Of a DNA stretch of 64,000 nucleotides, positions 1 to 9,122 are shown in pieces. Each line of letters begins with the position of its first letter. Position 1 is the first letter of the stretch. Both the position numbers and the translations under genes were made by a program. Origin of the DNA: Alteromonas confluentis (lineage in GTDB: Bacteria > Pseudomonadota > Gammaproteobacteria > Enterobacterales > Alteromonadaceae). The stretch lies in the NCBI RefSeq assembly GCF_001757105.1, contig NZ_MDHN01000041.1:499655-563654 (forward strand). The letters run 5' to 3'. The notes under the pieces were generated by a model. It was not told the DNA's origin and searched no databases. It was given only the letters and a program-made list of their open reading frames with translations.

Positions 1-144
1 GCCGCGTTTGGCCATTGCCAAAGCTGAAGATAAGCCGGTAAATCCGCCGCCAATCACCACAACGTCAACCGACTGTGACGACAAGGTCGTATCTTCGGTA
101 TTAATTGTCGGCGCTGTATCGAGCCAGTAAGACGCGCTTTTCAT
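1..144 (-). CDS. FAD-dependent oxidoreductase, N-terminal fragment (gene runs off the window)
   Basis: The complement of the first 144 bases is open for 48 codons from an ATG at 144 to the window edge. The translation begins MKSASYWLDTAPT and then carries the dinucleotide-binding pattern VVVIGGGFTGLSSALAMAKRG, read here as a beta strand, GxGxxG-type loop and helix, around residues 28-48. This is typical of the DAO/PuuB-like FAD oxidoreductases, which oxidise amino acids or gamma-glutamylputrescine; the YWLDTAP start also resembles PuuB-type proteins. It lies 8 bases downstream of the HAD hydrolase gene on the same strand, so the two are probably co-transcribed. The neighbouring aminotransferase and semialdehyde dehydrogenase fit an amine catabolic role, but substrate cannot be told from 48 residues. 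Confidence 0.75.
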   Translation of the reverse strand, partial: MKSASYWLDTAPTINTEDTTLSSQSVDVVVIGGGFTGLSSALAMAKRG

Positions 145-152
145 ATGAATCC

Positions 153-824
153 TTATTCCAGACCGACTACGCCCGGCAGACCGCGGATATCCTGAATTTC
201 GGTGTAACCATAGAATGGGTTGGCAGGCTCGTGGCCACGGTTTACCCAGACTTTGTTTTTAATACCGATATCGTGCGCAGACATCAGGTCGTAACGGAAA
301 CTGGAAGAAACGTGCAGAATATCTTCAGGATTACAGTTCAGGTTATCCAGCATATATTCAAACGCCTGCAGACGAGGCTTGTAGGCTTGCGCCTGCTCTG
401 CGGTATACACATGAGCAAATGGTGCTTCGAGGTTCGCCACGTTGGAGTGGATTTGTCCGTTCATTGCATTGGATAAAATAACCAGTGGGATCTCAGCTGC
501 GACTTTCTTCAGTGGCTCAACCACGTCGGGATGAGGGCCCCAGGTAGGTACGGCGTTGTATATCGCAATACTGTCTTCATCACGATATTCAATATTCCAC
601 AGTTTGCACAAACGCATTACGGCGTTGCGAACCACTTCCTGATAAGGTTTCCACGCACCCAGCACTTCATCCAGACGGTAAGCAGAAAAGTCTTTCACAA
701 ATTGTGGCATTTGCGCCTCAGTAATGCGGTCGGCAAAAAGTTTTTGTGCCATCGGCGCCATTTCAAAATAGATCAGGGTGCCGTAACAATCGAAGCTAAT
801 ATACTTAGGCTTAAATACACTCAT
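153..824 (-). CDS. HAD-superfamily hydrolase, haloacid dehalogenase type II-like
   Basis: A 223-residue protein of the length usual for type II L-2-haloacid dehalogenases. HAD motif I is visible near the start (FDCYGTL, nucleophile Asp12), motif II as VILSNAMN in the middle, and a late acidic region with SSSFRYDLMSAHDIG. The family hydrolyses small C2-halogenated acids or phosphorylated small molecules in the cytoplasm. The start at 824 is preferred to an upstream in-frame ATG at 854 because a GGAAA ribosome site precedes it by a good distance and homologous proteins begin at this point. It is followed closely by the FAD oxidoreductase. In such loci these HAD proteins are often annotated as dehalogenases without evidence for halogenated substrates, so the true substrate is unknown. 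Confidence 0.8.
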   Translation of the reverse strand: MSVFKPKYISFDCYGTLIYFEMAPMAQKLFADRITEAQMPQFVKDFSAYRLDEVLGAWKPYQEVVRNAVMRLCKLWNIEYRDEDSIAIYNAVPTWGPHPDVVEPLKKVAAEIPLVILSNAMNGQIHSNVANLEAPFAHVYTAEQAQAYKPRLQAFEYMLDNLNCNPEDILHVSSSFRYDLMSAHDIGIKNKVWVNRGHEPANPFYGYTEIQDIRGLPGVVGLE

Positions 825-1350
825 TGTTGTTTCCAGATATAGTTGTTGTTGCAAGTCGGTTCTTGATTTTTATTTCACTCTTATTACAACACGCAGTGTC
901 ACTTATTTAATGCCAAATTAAATCTGTTGTAAGCATTCTTCAGTCTGTTTTGACGAATCAATCAGCAGACTATGCTGAATCGACAAACGCTTATCTCACT
1001 GTAATTTGCATGGCTAAACCCCTTCCTCAGCCCCGCGCCAAAGCGCTTTTTACCTGCCTGTTTCTGCAGTAAGGTGAAAGGGTTACATCAACACTGCGCG
1101 AGTAATGTTGTGTTAATCTATCCTCGCTCAAACCGCACAGCAGATTTTGCTGAGAAGTTCGCAAAAACAACATTTCCACACTCTTCTTGTCGCCGGTACA
1201 ACAAATTTTAACCAACAGGGAACGCTACCATATCGGATAGAAATCGTACCTGTCAGTTTCAGGTACATCCTCTTCGACGATGTATATAAAGAGTGCGCTT
1301 CCTGCTTTAAGGCACCCGGCTCTGCAATACACTTAACATGGACAATCATC
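825..1350. promoter_or_regulatory. Divergent intergenic region between the HAD gene and the aminotransferase operon
   Basis: About 525 bases lie between two divergent transcription units. An open frame extends the aminotransferase upstream to 1147, but that extension has no family-like sequence. Both catabolic units must be promoted from here. I see no convincing sigma-70 pair, no clear sigma-54 site and no obvious large operator palindrome, and no regulator gene is present beside it in the window. Confidence 0.4.
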
Positions 1351-2727
1351 ATGCAAACGCCTGCTTTGACAGAACTAGACAGTCGTTATCTCATTCATCC
1401 TGTTTCCAACTTCCGTGATCATCAGAAAAAAGGCGTTAAAATCCTTGAGTCAGGCGATGGCGTTTGGCTGACAGCGGCAGACGGTGAAAGATATCTGGAT
1501 GCTTTTGCCGGTTTATGGTGTGTAAATGTCGGCTATGGTCAACAACGCGTAGTCGATGCGGCGGTGAAACAAATGCAAACTCTGCCCTACGCCACAGGGT
1601 ATTTCGGCTTCGGTAGCGAACCGGCAATTAAACTGGCAGAAAAACTGGTGTCGATGACCCCAGACTCGCTGCAACACGTTTACTTTTCATTAGGTGGCAC
1701 CGATGCCATTGATGCGGCCATTCGCTATATCACTCATTATTACAATGCCATTGGGAAGCCCACGAAGAAGCACATTATTTCCCTGAAGCGGGGCTATCAC
1801 GGCTCTTCTGGCGTAGGAGCAGGCATAACAGGATTGCCAGCATTTCATACCAATTTCGACGTACCAACCCCATCTCAGCATCATATTAGCTGCCCGTATC
1901 TGTATCGCAGCGAGTTCGACACACCTGAAGCACTCATCGCAGCGTCAGTGAAAGAGCTGGAAGATAAAGTGGCGGAAATTGGCGCAGATAATGTGGCTGC
2001 ATTCTTCTGCGAGCCTGTGGTGGGCAGTGGAGGCGTGGTGGTGCCTCCGAAAGGCTGGCTGAAAGCCATTGAACAAACCTGTAAGCGTTTAGGTATTTTG
2101 CTTCTGCTGGATGAAGTGATCACCGGCTTTGGCCGTACCGGCAAAATGTTTGCCTGCGAACATGAAGATATTCAACCCGACTTGATGACTATGGCAAAAG
2201 GCCTGACATCCGGCTACGCCCCCATGGGCGCGGTTATGATGTCGGATGAAATTTTTAATGGCATTGCTGATGGCCCGAACAAAGCTGCGGTAGTCGGCCA
2301 CGGTCAGACCTATTCGGCCCATCCGGTAAGTGCAGCCGTTGCTTTAGAAGTGATCAGTATTTACGAAGAAGGCCTGCTGGCCCACGCGCAGAATGTTGAG
2401 CCCTACTTCAAAGCGAAACTTGAAGCGTGCCTGTCGCATCCGCTGGTCGGCGACGTGCGTAACCTTGGCCTGCTCGGTGCCGTTGAATTGGTGGCTGATA
2501 AAGCGACAAAACGTCAGTTCAACCCAGCGCTGAAACTTAGTGAAACCATCGCAGACATTGCCTGGAAACATAAACTCATTTTCCGCGCGTTCGGTGACAA
2601 TATCTTAGGCTTTGCCCCTGCTTTAAGTTTCACTGAAGCAGATTTCGACACCCTGTTTGAACGTCTGCAACTGACGCTCGATGAAGTTCTCGCGCTGGAT
2701 ATGGTTAAACAGGAGATGGCAGGCTAA
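1351..2727 (+). CDS. Class III PLP-dependent aminotransferase (omega-aminotransferase)
   Basis: A 458-residue class III (fold type I) aminotransferase, normal in length for omega-amino acid:pyruvate and putrescine/GABA-type enzymes. The N-terminal part has the substrate-entry motif DAFAGLWCVNVGYG, the middle has the PLP-contacting LLLDEVITGFGRTG, and the Schiff-base lysine is Lys283 in MAKGLTSGYAPMG. It transfers an amino group from a terminal amine to a keto acid in the cytoplasm. The ATG at 1351 is chosen because MQTPALTELDSRYLIHP matches the usual start of the family; the longer frame from 1147 is not conserved-looking, and the ribosome site at 1351 is weak. Its stop overlaps the next gene's start (ATGA), so the three genes form an operon. 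With the third gene it could convert an amine or amino acid to a semialdehyde and then to a dicarboxylate. Confidence 0.85.
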   Translation: MQTPALTELDSRYLIHPVSNFRDHQKKGVKILESGDGVWLTAADGERYLDAFAGLWCVNVGYGQQRVVDAAVKQMQTLPYATGYFGFGSEPAIKLAEKLVSMTPDSLQHVYFSLGGTDAIDAAIRYITHYYNAIGKPTKKHIISLKRGYHGSSGVGAGITGLPAFHTNFDVPTPSQHHISCPYLYRSEFDTPEALIAASVKELEDKVAEIGADNVAAFFCEPVVGSGGVVVPPKGWLKAIEQTCKRLGILLLLDEVITGFGRTGKMFACEHEDIQPDLMTMAKGLTSGYAPMGAVMMSDEIFNGIADGPNKAAVVGHGQTYSAHPVSAAVALEVISIYEEGLLAHAQNVEPYFKAKLEACLSHPLVGDVRNLGLLGAVELVADKATKRQFNPALKLSETIADIAWKHKLIFRAFGDNILGFAPALSFTEADFDTLFERLQLTLDEVLALDMVKQEMAG

Positions 2728-3803
2728 TGAGTACGTACAATATTGCGGTTATTGCCGGTGATGGTATCGGTAAGGAAGTCATGCCGGAAGGTTTAAAAGT
2801 GGTTCAGGCTGCGGCAGATAAGTTCGGCCTGACACTGAACTTCCACCATTTCGACTGGGGCGGCTGCGACTACTATCTGAAACATAACCGCATGATGCCG
2901 GAAAACTGGAAAGAGCTGGTCGGCGATATGGACGCCATTTACTTCGGCGCAGTGGGCTGGCCGGATACAGTACCTGACCATATCTCACTGTGGGGTTCAA
3001 TTCTGACCTTCCGCCGTGAGTTCGACCAATACATCAACATGCGCCCGGTGCGTACTTTTGAGGGGGTAAAATGCGCCCTTTCCACCCCGAAAGCCAATGA
3101 GATTGATTTCATTGTGGTGCGTGAAAACACCGAGGGAGAATACTCTTCCATTGGCGGTATCATGTACGAAGGCACGGAACGCGAAGTGGTGTTACAGCAG
3201 TCTGTGTTCAGTCGCCATGGCACCGACCGGGTGCTGAAATATGCCTTTGAAACCGCCATGCGCCGGGAAGCGAAAAACCTTACCGTAGCCACCAAAAGTA
3301 ACGGCATGGCAATCAGTATGCCCTGGTGGGATTCCCGGGCCGAAGCGATTTCCGCTGATTACCCGGACATCCGTTGGGACAAACAACACATTGATATTCT
3401 TTCGGCGCGGTTTGTGATGAACCCTGAACGGTTTGACGTAGTTGTGGCTTCTAACCTGTTTGGCGATATTCTGTCGGACTTAGGCCCTGCCTGCACCGGC
3501 ACCATTGGTCTGGCGCCGTCAGCCAACCTGAACCCGGAACGTAAATTCCCATCACTGTTTGAACCGGTGCATGGGTCAGCGCCGGATATCTACGGCAAAA
3601 ACATTGCCAACCCTATCGGTATGATCTGGTCTGGTGCGCTGATGTTACGCTTCCTCACCGCTGACTCAGGCAGTGGTGCAGAAGCCCACGACGCGATAAT
3701 CAGTGCCATTGAAACCACACTCAAAGACGATGTGTTAACGCCAGATTTAGGTGGCACAGCCAGTACCCAGGCACTGGGTGATGCAATAAAGGCAAACCTT
3801 TAA
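2727..3803 (+). CDS. Tartrate dehydrogenase / D-malate decarboxylase family (isopropylmalate dehydrogenase-like)
   Basis: A 358-residue beta-decarboxylating dehydrogenase. The start IAVIAGDGIGKEVMPEG is the family signature; the segment SLWGSILTFRREFDQYINMRP and FIVVRENTEGEYS match the tartrate dehydrogenase/D-malic enzyme branch rather than LeuB, and the C-terminal half shows the metal and NAD motifs SDLGPACTGTIGLAP and FEPVHGSAPDI. These enzymes oxidise and decarboxylate 2-hydroxy acids with NAD and Mn or Mg. The start overlaps the aminotransferase stop by four bases and its own stop overlaps the next start (TAATG), so expression is translationally coupled. The substrate in this operon is uncertain. 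Confidence 0.85.
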   Translation: MSTYNIAVIAGDGIGKEVMPEGLKVVQAAADKFGLTLNFHHFDWGGCDYYLKHNRMMPENWKELVGDMDAIYFGAVGWPDTVPDHISLWGSILTFRREFDQYINMRPVRTFEGVKCALSTPKANEIDFIVVRENTEGEYSSIGGIMYEGTEREVVLQQSVFSRHGTDRVLKYAFETAMRREAKNLTVATKSNGMAISMPWWDSRAEAISADYPDIRWDKQHIDILSARFVMNPERFDVVVASNLFGDILSDLGPACTGTIGLAPSANLNPERKFPSLFEPVHGSAPDIYGKNIANPIGMIWSGALMLRFLTADSGSGAEAHDAIISAIETTLKDDVLTPDLGGTASTQALGDAIKANL

Positions 3804-5290
3804 TGACGAAAGAAACATTGGTCGATTTGGCTTCATCGTTAAATGAGCCCTCACTGCTGAGTAATCTGAATTTCATTAACGGTAAGTGGAAGAAAGCCGT
3901 TTCTCAGCAAACCTATGAAGTGATGAATCCAGCCACCGGTGAAAGCATTGCCGGTGTTGCCAACAGCGACGCCATTGATGCTGCAAACGCCGCCCGTTCG
4001 GCGCGCAAAGCGTTCAACAGCTGGCAGTTAACCACCCACCGTGAACGCGCCACTCTGCTGGAAAAATGGCATGGGCTTATGCAGCAACATTCCGATGATA
4101 TTGCCCGCATCATGAGTTCTGAGCAGGGCAAACCGGTAGCGGAATCAAAAGGCGAAATCGCTTACGGTGCGTCCTATGTAAAATGGTTTGCCCAAATGGC
4201 CATGCAACTGCGCGGTGACATTTTGCCCGACAGTGTACCCGGTCGTGTGCAAACGGTGGAGAAACGTCCAGTGGGCGTGGTCGCCGTAATCACGCCCTGG
4301 AATTTCCCGTTTGCCATGCTGGCCCGTAAAATTGCTCCCGCACTGGCGGCAGGCTGTACCGTAATAGTTAAACCTGCGGAAGACACCCCGCTCACGGCAC
4401 TAGCCATGGCAAAACTGGCAGAGATGGCAGGTTTCCCGCCGGGCGTGATCAATGTGGTTGCTGCCTCACGGGAACAAACCGCTATCGCTGTAGATGCCTG
4501 GCTGAAAGATGTTCATGTGAAAAAAATCAGCTTTACCGGCTCAACGCAGGTAGGTCGTTACCTGGCAGAGCGTGCCGCCAGTTCACTGAAAAAGCTATCC
4601 CTTGAACTAGGTGGTAATGCCCCGTTCATCGTATTTGAAGACTGCGACATGGATGCGGCCATCACCGGTTTGCTGGCAGCTAAGTTGCGTAATGGCGGAC
4701 AAACCTGTGTGTGTCCGAATCGCATTTACGTGGCCAATGCCATTTATGACGAATTTGCCAGCCGCCTGGTAGACAAAGTGGCTGCCATGAACGTGGGTAA
4801 TCCGTTTGAAGATGACACGCAGATAGGCCCGATGATTAATCAGAAAGCCATCGATAAAATTAGTCATCACGTGAAAGATGCCGTCGAGCAAGGCGGTATT
4901 CTTCTCTGTGGTAACGCTGAACCCCGGGACGGTCTGTACTTCGAGCCCGTGGTCATTGCAGAAGCCAATAATAAAATGGCGCTGTTCAGCGAAGAAACGT
5001 TTGGTCCGGTGCTGCCACTGTTCCGGTTCTCTTCAGAAGACGAAGCTATTGAAGAGGCGGACAACACGGAATATGGTCTTGCCGCTTACTTCTATACTCA
5101 GAACCATAAGCGTATTCATCGCGTTAAACGCGCCCTGCAGGCGGGTGTAATTGGCGTTAATGAAGGCGCGGTGGCCAGTGAAGTGGCGCCGTTCGGTGGT
5201 GTAAAAGCCTCTGGTTATGGCCGTGAAGGTTCCCATTATGGTTTGGATGATTTCCTGCAACTGACGTATGTTTGCGAAGGAAATCTGTAG
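3803..5290 (+). CDS. gabD: NAD(P)-dependent succinate-semialdehyde dehydrogenase-type aldehyde dehydrogenase
   Basis: A 495-residue aldehyde dehydrogenase of GabD length. The Rossmann motif FTGSTQVGRYL, the general-base glutamate in LSLELGGNAPFIVF and the catalytic cysteine in NGGQTCVCPNRIYV are all present; the last motif, with CVCPNR, is typical of succinate-semialdehyde dehydrogenases. The C-terminal PFGGVKASGYGREG loop is also typical. It would oxidise a semialdehyde released by the upstream aminotransferase. It is last in the three-gene operon, coupled to the dehydrogenase by a one-base overlap and followed by a strong terminator. GabD is the best family name; glutarate semialdehyde or a related aldehyde is an alternative substrate. 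Confidence 0.85.
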   Translation: MTKETLVDLASSLNEPSLLSNLNFINGKWKKAVSQQTYEVMNPATGESIAGVANSDAIDAANAARSARKAFNSWQLTTHRERATLLEKWHGLMQQHSDDIARIMSSEQGKPVAESKGEIAYGASYVKWFAQMAMQLRGDILPDSVPGRVQTVEKRPVGVVAVITPWNFPFAMLARKIAPALAAGCTVIVKPAEDTPLTALAMAKLAEMAGFPPGVINVVAASREQTAIAVDAWLKDVHVKKISFTGSTQVGRYLAERAASSLKKLSLELGGNAPFIVFEDCDMDAAITGLLAAKLRNGGQTCVCPNRIYVANAIYDEFASRLVDKVAAMNVGNPFEDDTQIGPMINQKAIDKISHHVKDAVEQGGILLCGNAEPRDGLYFEPVVIAEANNKMALFSEETFGPVLPLFRFSSEDEAIEEADNTEYGLAAYFYTQNHKRIHRVKRALQAGVIGVNEGAVASEVAPFGGVKASGYGREGSHYGLDDFLQLTYVCEGNL

Positions 5291-5313
5291 CCCGTAGTCG
5301 TATATGGAAGATG

Positions 5314-5340
5314 AAAAAAGCGCCGTCGGCGCTTTTTTTT
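5314..5340. terminator. Bidirectional rho-independent terminator
   Basis: A perfect stem AAAAAGCGCC / GGCGCTTTTT with a three-base loop, A-rich on the left and eight T on the right, sits between the convergent gabD-like and copD genes. It should end both units. Confidence 0.9.
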
Positions 5341-5365
5341 GGCATCGCCAGACATCTGGTTTCGC

Positions 5366-6271
5366 TCAATGTGCAATCCCAATACTGTTAGTCAGCGTCG
5401 CCGTGACAGCCAAAACCAACACGCCTACCACGGCCTCGGCAGTTATGGATTTACGTACTTTGTCGCAGTCATGCATTGAAGTAATACTCCCCACCAGCTT
5501 CCACTTGTGATGCGCGGCAAAACTCAACATACCGCAAACTAAAAGCAGCTTCACGCCCATCACCCACAAATAGATCGTGTTCACCTCACCACTTACGTTA
5601 AGTATAAGCAGAGTAAGCAGTACTCCGCCTGAGAACAGTAACAACCCGACCCATAGCGCCGCTTGATTACCGTAAGTATGCAACGTGTTGCGCAACGCTT
5701 CGTATTGCGAGGTTTCTGTAGACAAACGACATAACCTGATAAGCGGATAAAAACTCCCCACCCACCAGCCTGCCATCACCACATGCACAGCAACGCAAAG
5801 CTGTGCCAGTACTGATGTCGCCGCTGAGTGCCCGCTGCGGGTAAATGACCAGCCAATAACCATGGCCGTGATCACCAAACCCGTTTTTAGTAACAGCGAC
5901 CACGCCCCGGCTTTGCTAAGTGACATCCACACCGTAAATACAAACACCAGAACTAATGCAATTGCTCTTGCTAGCGTCTGCTCACCAATGGTGGACTGCC
6001 AGGCAATCTGCAGCATCAGCGGATCAGTAATGCCAGCAAGCCCATCATCCAGCATCATACCGGCATTTAATGGTAGAACCGCAGCAGCACCTAGCACACT
6101 CAGGCCAAGCAAATACCATTGGCAACGTAATAATCGACGCTCACTAATACCCGGATGGGTGACAGAAAAATGGGAACTGAACAGACCGCGCATGGCGGCA
6201 AGGCCGATAAAACCAAAGATGCCAAGATAGAAACATAGCCTGGCAAGAGAGAGAAGCGCGAGCCAGCCCAT
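5366..6271 (-). CDS. copD: CopD-family copper resistance inner-membrane protein
   Basis: A 301-residue protein with about eight hydrophobic segments spread over its length, matching CopD/PcoD/YcnJ-type permease domains. Conserved-type features include GHSAATSVLAQLCVAVHVVMAGWWVGSFYPL in the middle, where the histidines of GHS and AVHV are the usual metal-associated positions, and a late helix with AHHKWKLV. The family acts with CopC in copper uptake or tolerance at the inner membrane. It is the last gene of a four-gene minus-strand operon, 21 bases after copC. Confidence 0.8.
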   Translation of the reverse strand: MGWLALLSLARLCFYLGIFGFIGLAAMRGLFSSHFSVTHPGISERRLLRCQWYLLGLSVLGAAAVLPLNAGMMLDDGLAGITDPLMLQIAWQSTIGEQTLARAIALVLVFVFTVWMSLSKAGAWSLLLKTGLVITAMVIGWSFTRSGHSAATSVLAQLCVAVHVVMAGWWVGSFYPLIRLCRLSTETSQYEALRNTLHTYGNQAALWVGLLLFSGGVLLTLLILNVSGEVNTIYLWVMGVKLLLVCGMLSFAAHHKWKLVGSITSMHDCDKVRKSITAEAVVGVLVLAVTATLTNSIGIAH

Positions 6272-6292
6272 CAGACTGACCCGCCAGGCAGA

Positions 6293-6709
6293 TTAATGTG
6301 CACCATGGTTGGCGTGAGCCGATTTCATTTTATCCATGTCATGCATGTTATGATGGCCATGGCCCGACGCAACACTGAAGGCATAACTGTTTTGAAAGGT
6401 GTGTCCATCTTCCCCCATCACTGTCCATTCAACCTGATAACTACCCGCTTTTAGCTCGGGTAACGGCCAGGTTAACTCGCTTGCAGCATCGACTACAGGC
6501 TTAAACCCAAAATCCACCTGCTTGCCATTTCCGTCTGTCAGCTTTAGCTTTATCACCCGAACATCACCGGAAAAAGACAGGAAAAGTGCTTCAGGAGAAA
6601 CATTCACCTCGGAGCCCGCCGCTGGCTTGGAATCATATAACTCAGTGTGCGCCTGTGTCACACCGGCGAAAAACACCGCACTCATTATTATTGCTTTGAT
6701 CAGTTTCAT
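6293..6709 (-). CDS. copC: CopC-type periplasmic copper-binding protein
   Basis: A 138-residue secreted protein: a signal peptide ends at TQA, giving a mature N-terminal His (HTELYDSKPAAGSEV), the Cu(II) ligand known in CopC, followed by the CopC beta-sandwich with LSFSGDVRVIKLKL and WTVMGEDGHTFQNSYAF. The C-terminus is histidine- and methionine-rich (GHGHHNMHDMDKM), which should add metal ligands. The ATG at 6709 is chosen because a GGTGAG ribosome site precedes it; a GTG four codons upstream overlaps that site. It lies directly before copD. Confidence 0.88.
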   Translation of the reverse strand: MKLIKAIIMSAVFFAGVTQAHTELYDSKPAAGSEVNVSPEALFLSFSGDVRVIKLKLTDGNGKQVDFGFKPVVDAASELTWPLPELKAGSYQVEWTVMGEDGHTFQNSYAFSVASGHGHHNMHDMDKMKSAHANHGAH

Positions 6710-6733
6710 ATAATTTCTCACCGTATTGTTAGA

Positions 6734-7897
6734 TTAGAAGTACTTCACCAACGGATTAGTACTGTTATGTTTAAATTTGGCGAATGCTTTTGTTGGCCAG
6801 TACAACGCCAGCGCTAGCACCGCAGCGACCAACCAAACCTGCCAGACATGATCGAACGCAAATAAATCGCCGTAATTCGGCCCCACCAGATTCAGCGCAA
6901 TTCTATAACCCACCAGCAGAATAAACAGATGAAGAATGTAGTAAAACATGGGTGCAGAACCGAAGGTCTCCACGGCCTTGCTTGCGCGATTGTTCACATT
7001 TTCGAGACCCGCAAGCACCAGTAACGCAGCGCCCAACGTAAACAACACATAGTCCAAAGATGGCGGGTATTTGGTGTAATTAATGAATGACATCACCGTG
7101 TGGATAGCATCCTGCTGAACTTCCCAGGGCAGTACCTCACCGTAAATGTTCAAGCCGCGAATAATGGCTAACAGACACCACATCGCCAGACCAATTTTTA
7201 TCAGCGCTGACTGACGCTTTGCGCCATCTACCGCTCGTGAATAAATTGGCCCCATACTGAATCCCAGCAGGATCACGCCTATCCACGGCAGCACCGGATA
7301 AGATGCTTTAATGCGGAAACTTTCAGACTCAAAAATGAAACCGCGATCATGCAGAATTGCCCATAAGGTGTATCCAGTTTCACCGGGCGCAAAGCTGATC
7401 GGACTTAACAGATTGTGTCCGGCTACAATGAGCACACCCAGGGCAAGAATCATTTTGTAAGGTAACTTACAAAGTACTGAAAGCGCGATCATGCTTATAC
7501 CGATAGCCCACATTACCTGTAGCCATAACGTGTCGTAGCTCCCCATCCACAGCCAGTTAATAACCGCAATTTCAACGAACACGATAAACAGGCCGCGTTT
7601 GAACAGAAACGGCGTTGCTGAACGTGGCGCCTTATTATGCGGATGAGAATACAACCAGGCAGACAAACCGGTTAGAAATACAAATACCGGTGCACAAAAG
7701 TGAGCAGAAACACGGGTAAAAAATAATTGCGGACTGGTGGTATCCAGATCCATTGGGTCGCCAACATTCTGATGAAAGAAGAAGCGTTCACGCACGTGAT
7801 CAACCAGCATGAAGAGCATCACCAATCCACGCAGGATATCGATGGATGCGACCCGCTTTTTTACCACTGCAGCGGGGGTCTGAAAATCTGAACTCAT
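6734..7897 (-). CDS. HGSNAT/YeiB-like multi-pass membrane protein (DUF1624, acyltransferase-like)
   Basis: A 387-residue integral membrane protein with roughly ten hydrophobic segments. The start RVASIDILRGLVMLFMLVDHVRERFF, with an aspartate and histidine in the first helix, is the hallmark of the heparan-alpha-glucosaminide N-acetyltransferase catalytic (DUF1624) family. Members move acetyl groups across membranes in lysosomes; bacterial members are mostly uncharacterised. An AGGTGA ribosome site supports the ATG at 7897. The gene stands between the DUF4198 gene and copC, 13 bases before copC, so a link to the same metal-related operon is likely, though what it would acylate is unknown. Confidence 0.75.
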   Translation of the reverse strand: MSSDFQTPAAVVKKRVASIDILRGLVMLFMLVDHVRERFFFHQNVGDPMDLDTTSPQLFFTRVSAHFCAPVFVFLTGLSAWLYSHPHNKAPRSATPFLFKRGLFIVFVEIAVINWLWMGSYDTLWLQVMWAIGISMIALSVLCKLPYKMILALGVLIVAGHNLLSPISFAPGETGYTLWAILHDRGFIFESESFRIKASYPVLPWIGVILLGFSMGPIYSRAVDGAKRQSALIKIGLAMWCLLAIIRGLNIYGEVLPWEVQQDAIHTVMSFINYTKYPPSLDYVLFTLGAALLVLAGLENVNNRASKAVETFGSAPMFYYILHLFILLVGYRIALNLVGPNYGDLFAFDHVWQVWLVAAVLALALYWPTKAFAKFKHNSTNPLVKYF

Positions 7898-7960
7898 AGT
7901 GTCACCTGTTTTTTTGTACTGCTGGCGGGCTGTACATTGCAGCCCGCGACCTTATTAATT

Positions 7961-8680
7961 TTATTCCGGAATGTGCGGTAAGATAAACGACAATGTGGCC
8001 AGCAACTCATATTTATCTATGATTTTAGGCCGGTCTGTCGGCGCATCGTAAGTCACTGCAACGACGTTCAGGCCCTGATTGCGCACCGGCATTGTCACCA
8101 TTCCATTTTTATCCGTTGGTATAGGCTTGGCGTCGGTATCGTTGATGAAATCGTTCTTAAACATGGCGCCTTCAACAGGTTTCCCGCGATAGAGTACCTG
8201 GTACGTCTGCATCTCTCCCAATAGTAAGGGAAAGCTGTCGCCCACGGGCATTATTTGTAAATCCTGGGCTGGTAATTGAGGGATCTTTTTCAGTGGTCCA
8301 TCCAGAAAAACCGCATACTTGATGGTTTCCTCACTGAGAATGGCATTGGGTACTTCATCTCTGCCCTTACCTATCCAGTGCCCTTCACCGGTATTACTCC
8401 AAATGCCATTTTGCATTACCGCAGACACTGCCGCATGCTTACCATCAACGAAAATCATCGGGTCGGCCACTTTCAGTTCCGCGTCTACCTTTTCCCAGTC
8501 ATCGTTGTACGCGGTAAATGACTCAATTTTTGGCAGGCGCTTCACTATTTGCAGATCATCAGCACCTACACCGTAAACCAATGCGGTTTTTTGCACTCGC
8601 TCAGCGAAATAAATACCATGCGCATAACTCTGCGCCGCGGCAAGTGTAGCAATAGCCAGAACGGATAATTTCTTCAACAT
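7961..8680 (-). CDS. DUF4198-type periplasmic protein, possible metal-binding
   Basis: A 239-residue exported protein. The signal peptide ends with AQSYA, leaving a mature N-terminal histidine (HGIYFAERVQKT). The body looks like a DUF4198/NikM-like beta-sandwich, with the middle stretch LLGEMQTYQVLYRGKPVEGA and a late YELLATLSF strand. DUF4198 proteins are often beside nickel, cobalt or copper uptake genes; an N-terminal His after cleavage is a common copper ligand. A GAGGAAA ribosome site supports the start. It is first in the operon with the DUF1624 protein, CopC and CopD. Family assignment is moderate; metal binding is an inference from context and the N-terminal His. Confidence 0.65.
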   Translation of the reverse strand: MLKKLSVLAIATLAAAQSYAHGIYFAERVQKTALVYGVGADDLQIVKRLPKIESFTAYNDDWEKVDAELKVADPMIFVDGKHAAVSAVMQNGIWSNTGEGHWIGKGRDEVPNAILSEETIKYAVFLDGPLKKIPQLPAQDLQIMPVGDSFPLLLGEMQTYQVLYRGKPVEGAMFKNDFINDTDAKPIPTDKNGMVTMPVRNQGLNVVAVTYDAPTDRPKIIDKYELLATLSFILPHIPE

Positions 8681-9122
8681 GCGTGTTTCCTCAATATGTT
8701 TGTTGTTTTAAGCGAATATTAATGACTGAGTAAATTGACGGAGGCTATAAACTCCTGCCGCAAACACCCTCGTCACTTCTGCCCTTGAGTACCACTTTTT
8801 CTAATGCGCCTGTTCCACTGGCGACAGTCTGCTTTAAATGCGTAACCCCATGCTGGTTATCGTTTATTTTGATAAAACTGCGCGACTGCATCCCTAACTT
8901 CAAAAATGATACGCAAGAGTTGTGAGCAGAAACGACTCTTTAAAACCAGCTTGCTGATAAAAAGCGCCGTTTTATCTGAATGAAAAAACAGGAAACGCTG
9001 CGAACGCGCTATAGGCGATTTTGAAACTGACTTATCTCTGCAATAAAGTTAGTGTACAAGTGTACGCTGAAATTCTAGAATGGCCGTAAAGAACAAAAAA
9101 GCGCCTTAAAAAGGAGAACGCC
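8681..9122. other. Intergenic region with divergent promoters
   Basis: About 440 bases between the divergent metal operon and the hemolysin III gene. Near the right end a short direct repeat GTGTACAAGTGTAC (about 9051-9065) could be an operator. A strong AAGGAG ribosome site ends the region at 9111. I see no gene or RNA structure I can name. Confidence 0.4.

Noticed and set aside
1147..1350. N-terminal extension of the aminotransferase
   Set aside because: The frame is open but not family-like; the internal ATG at 1351 gives the usual protein start.
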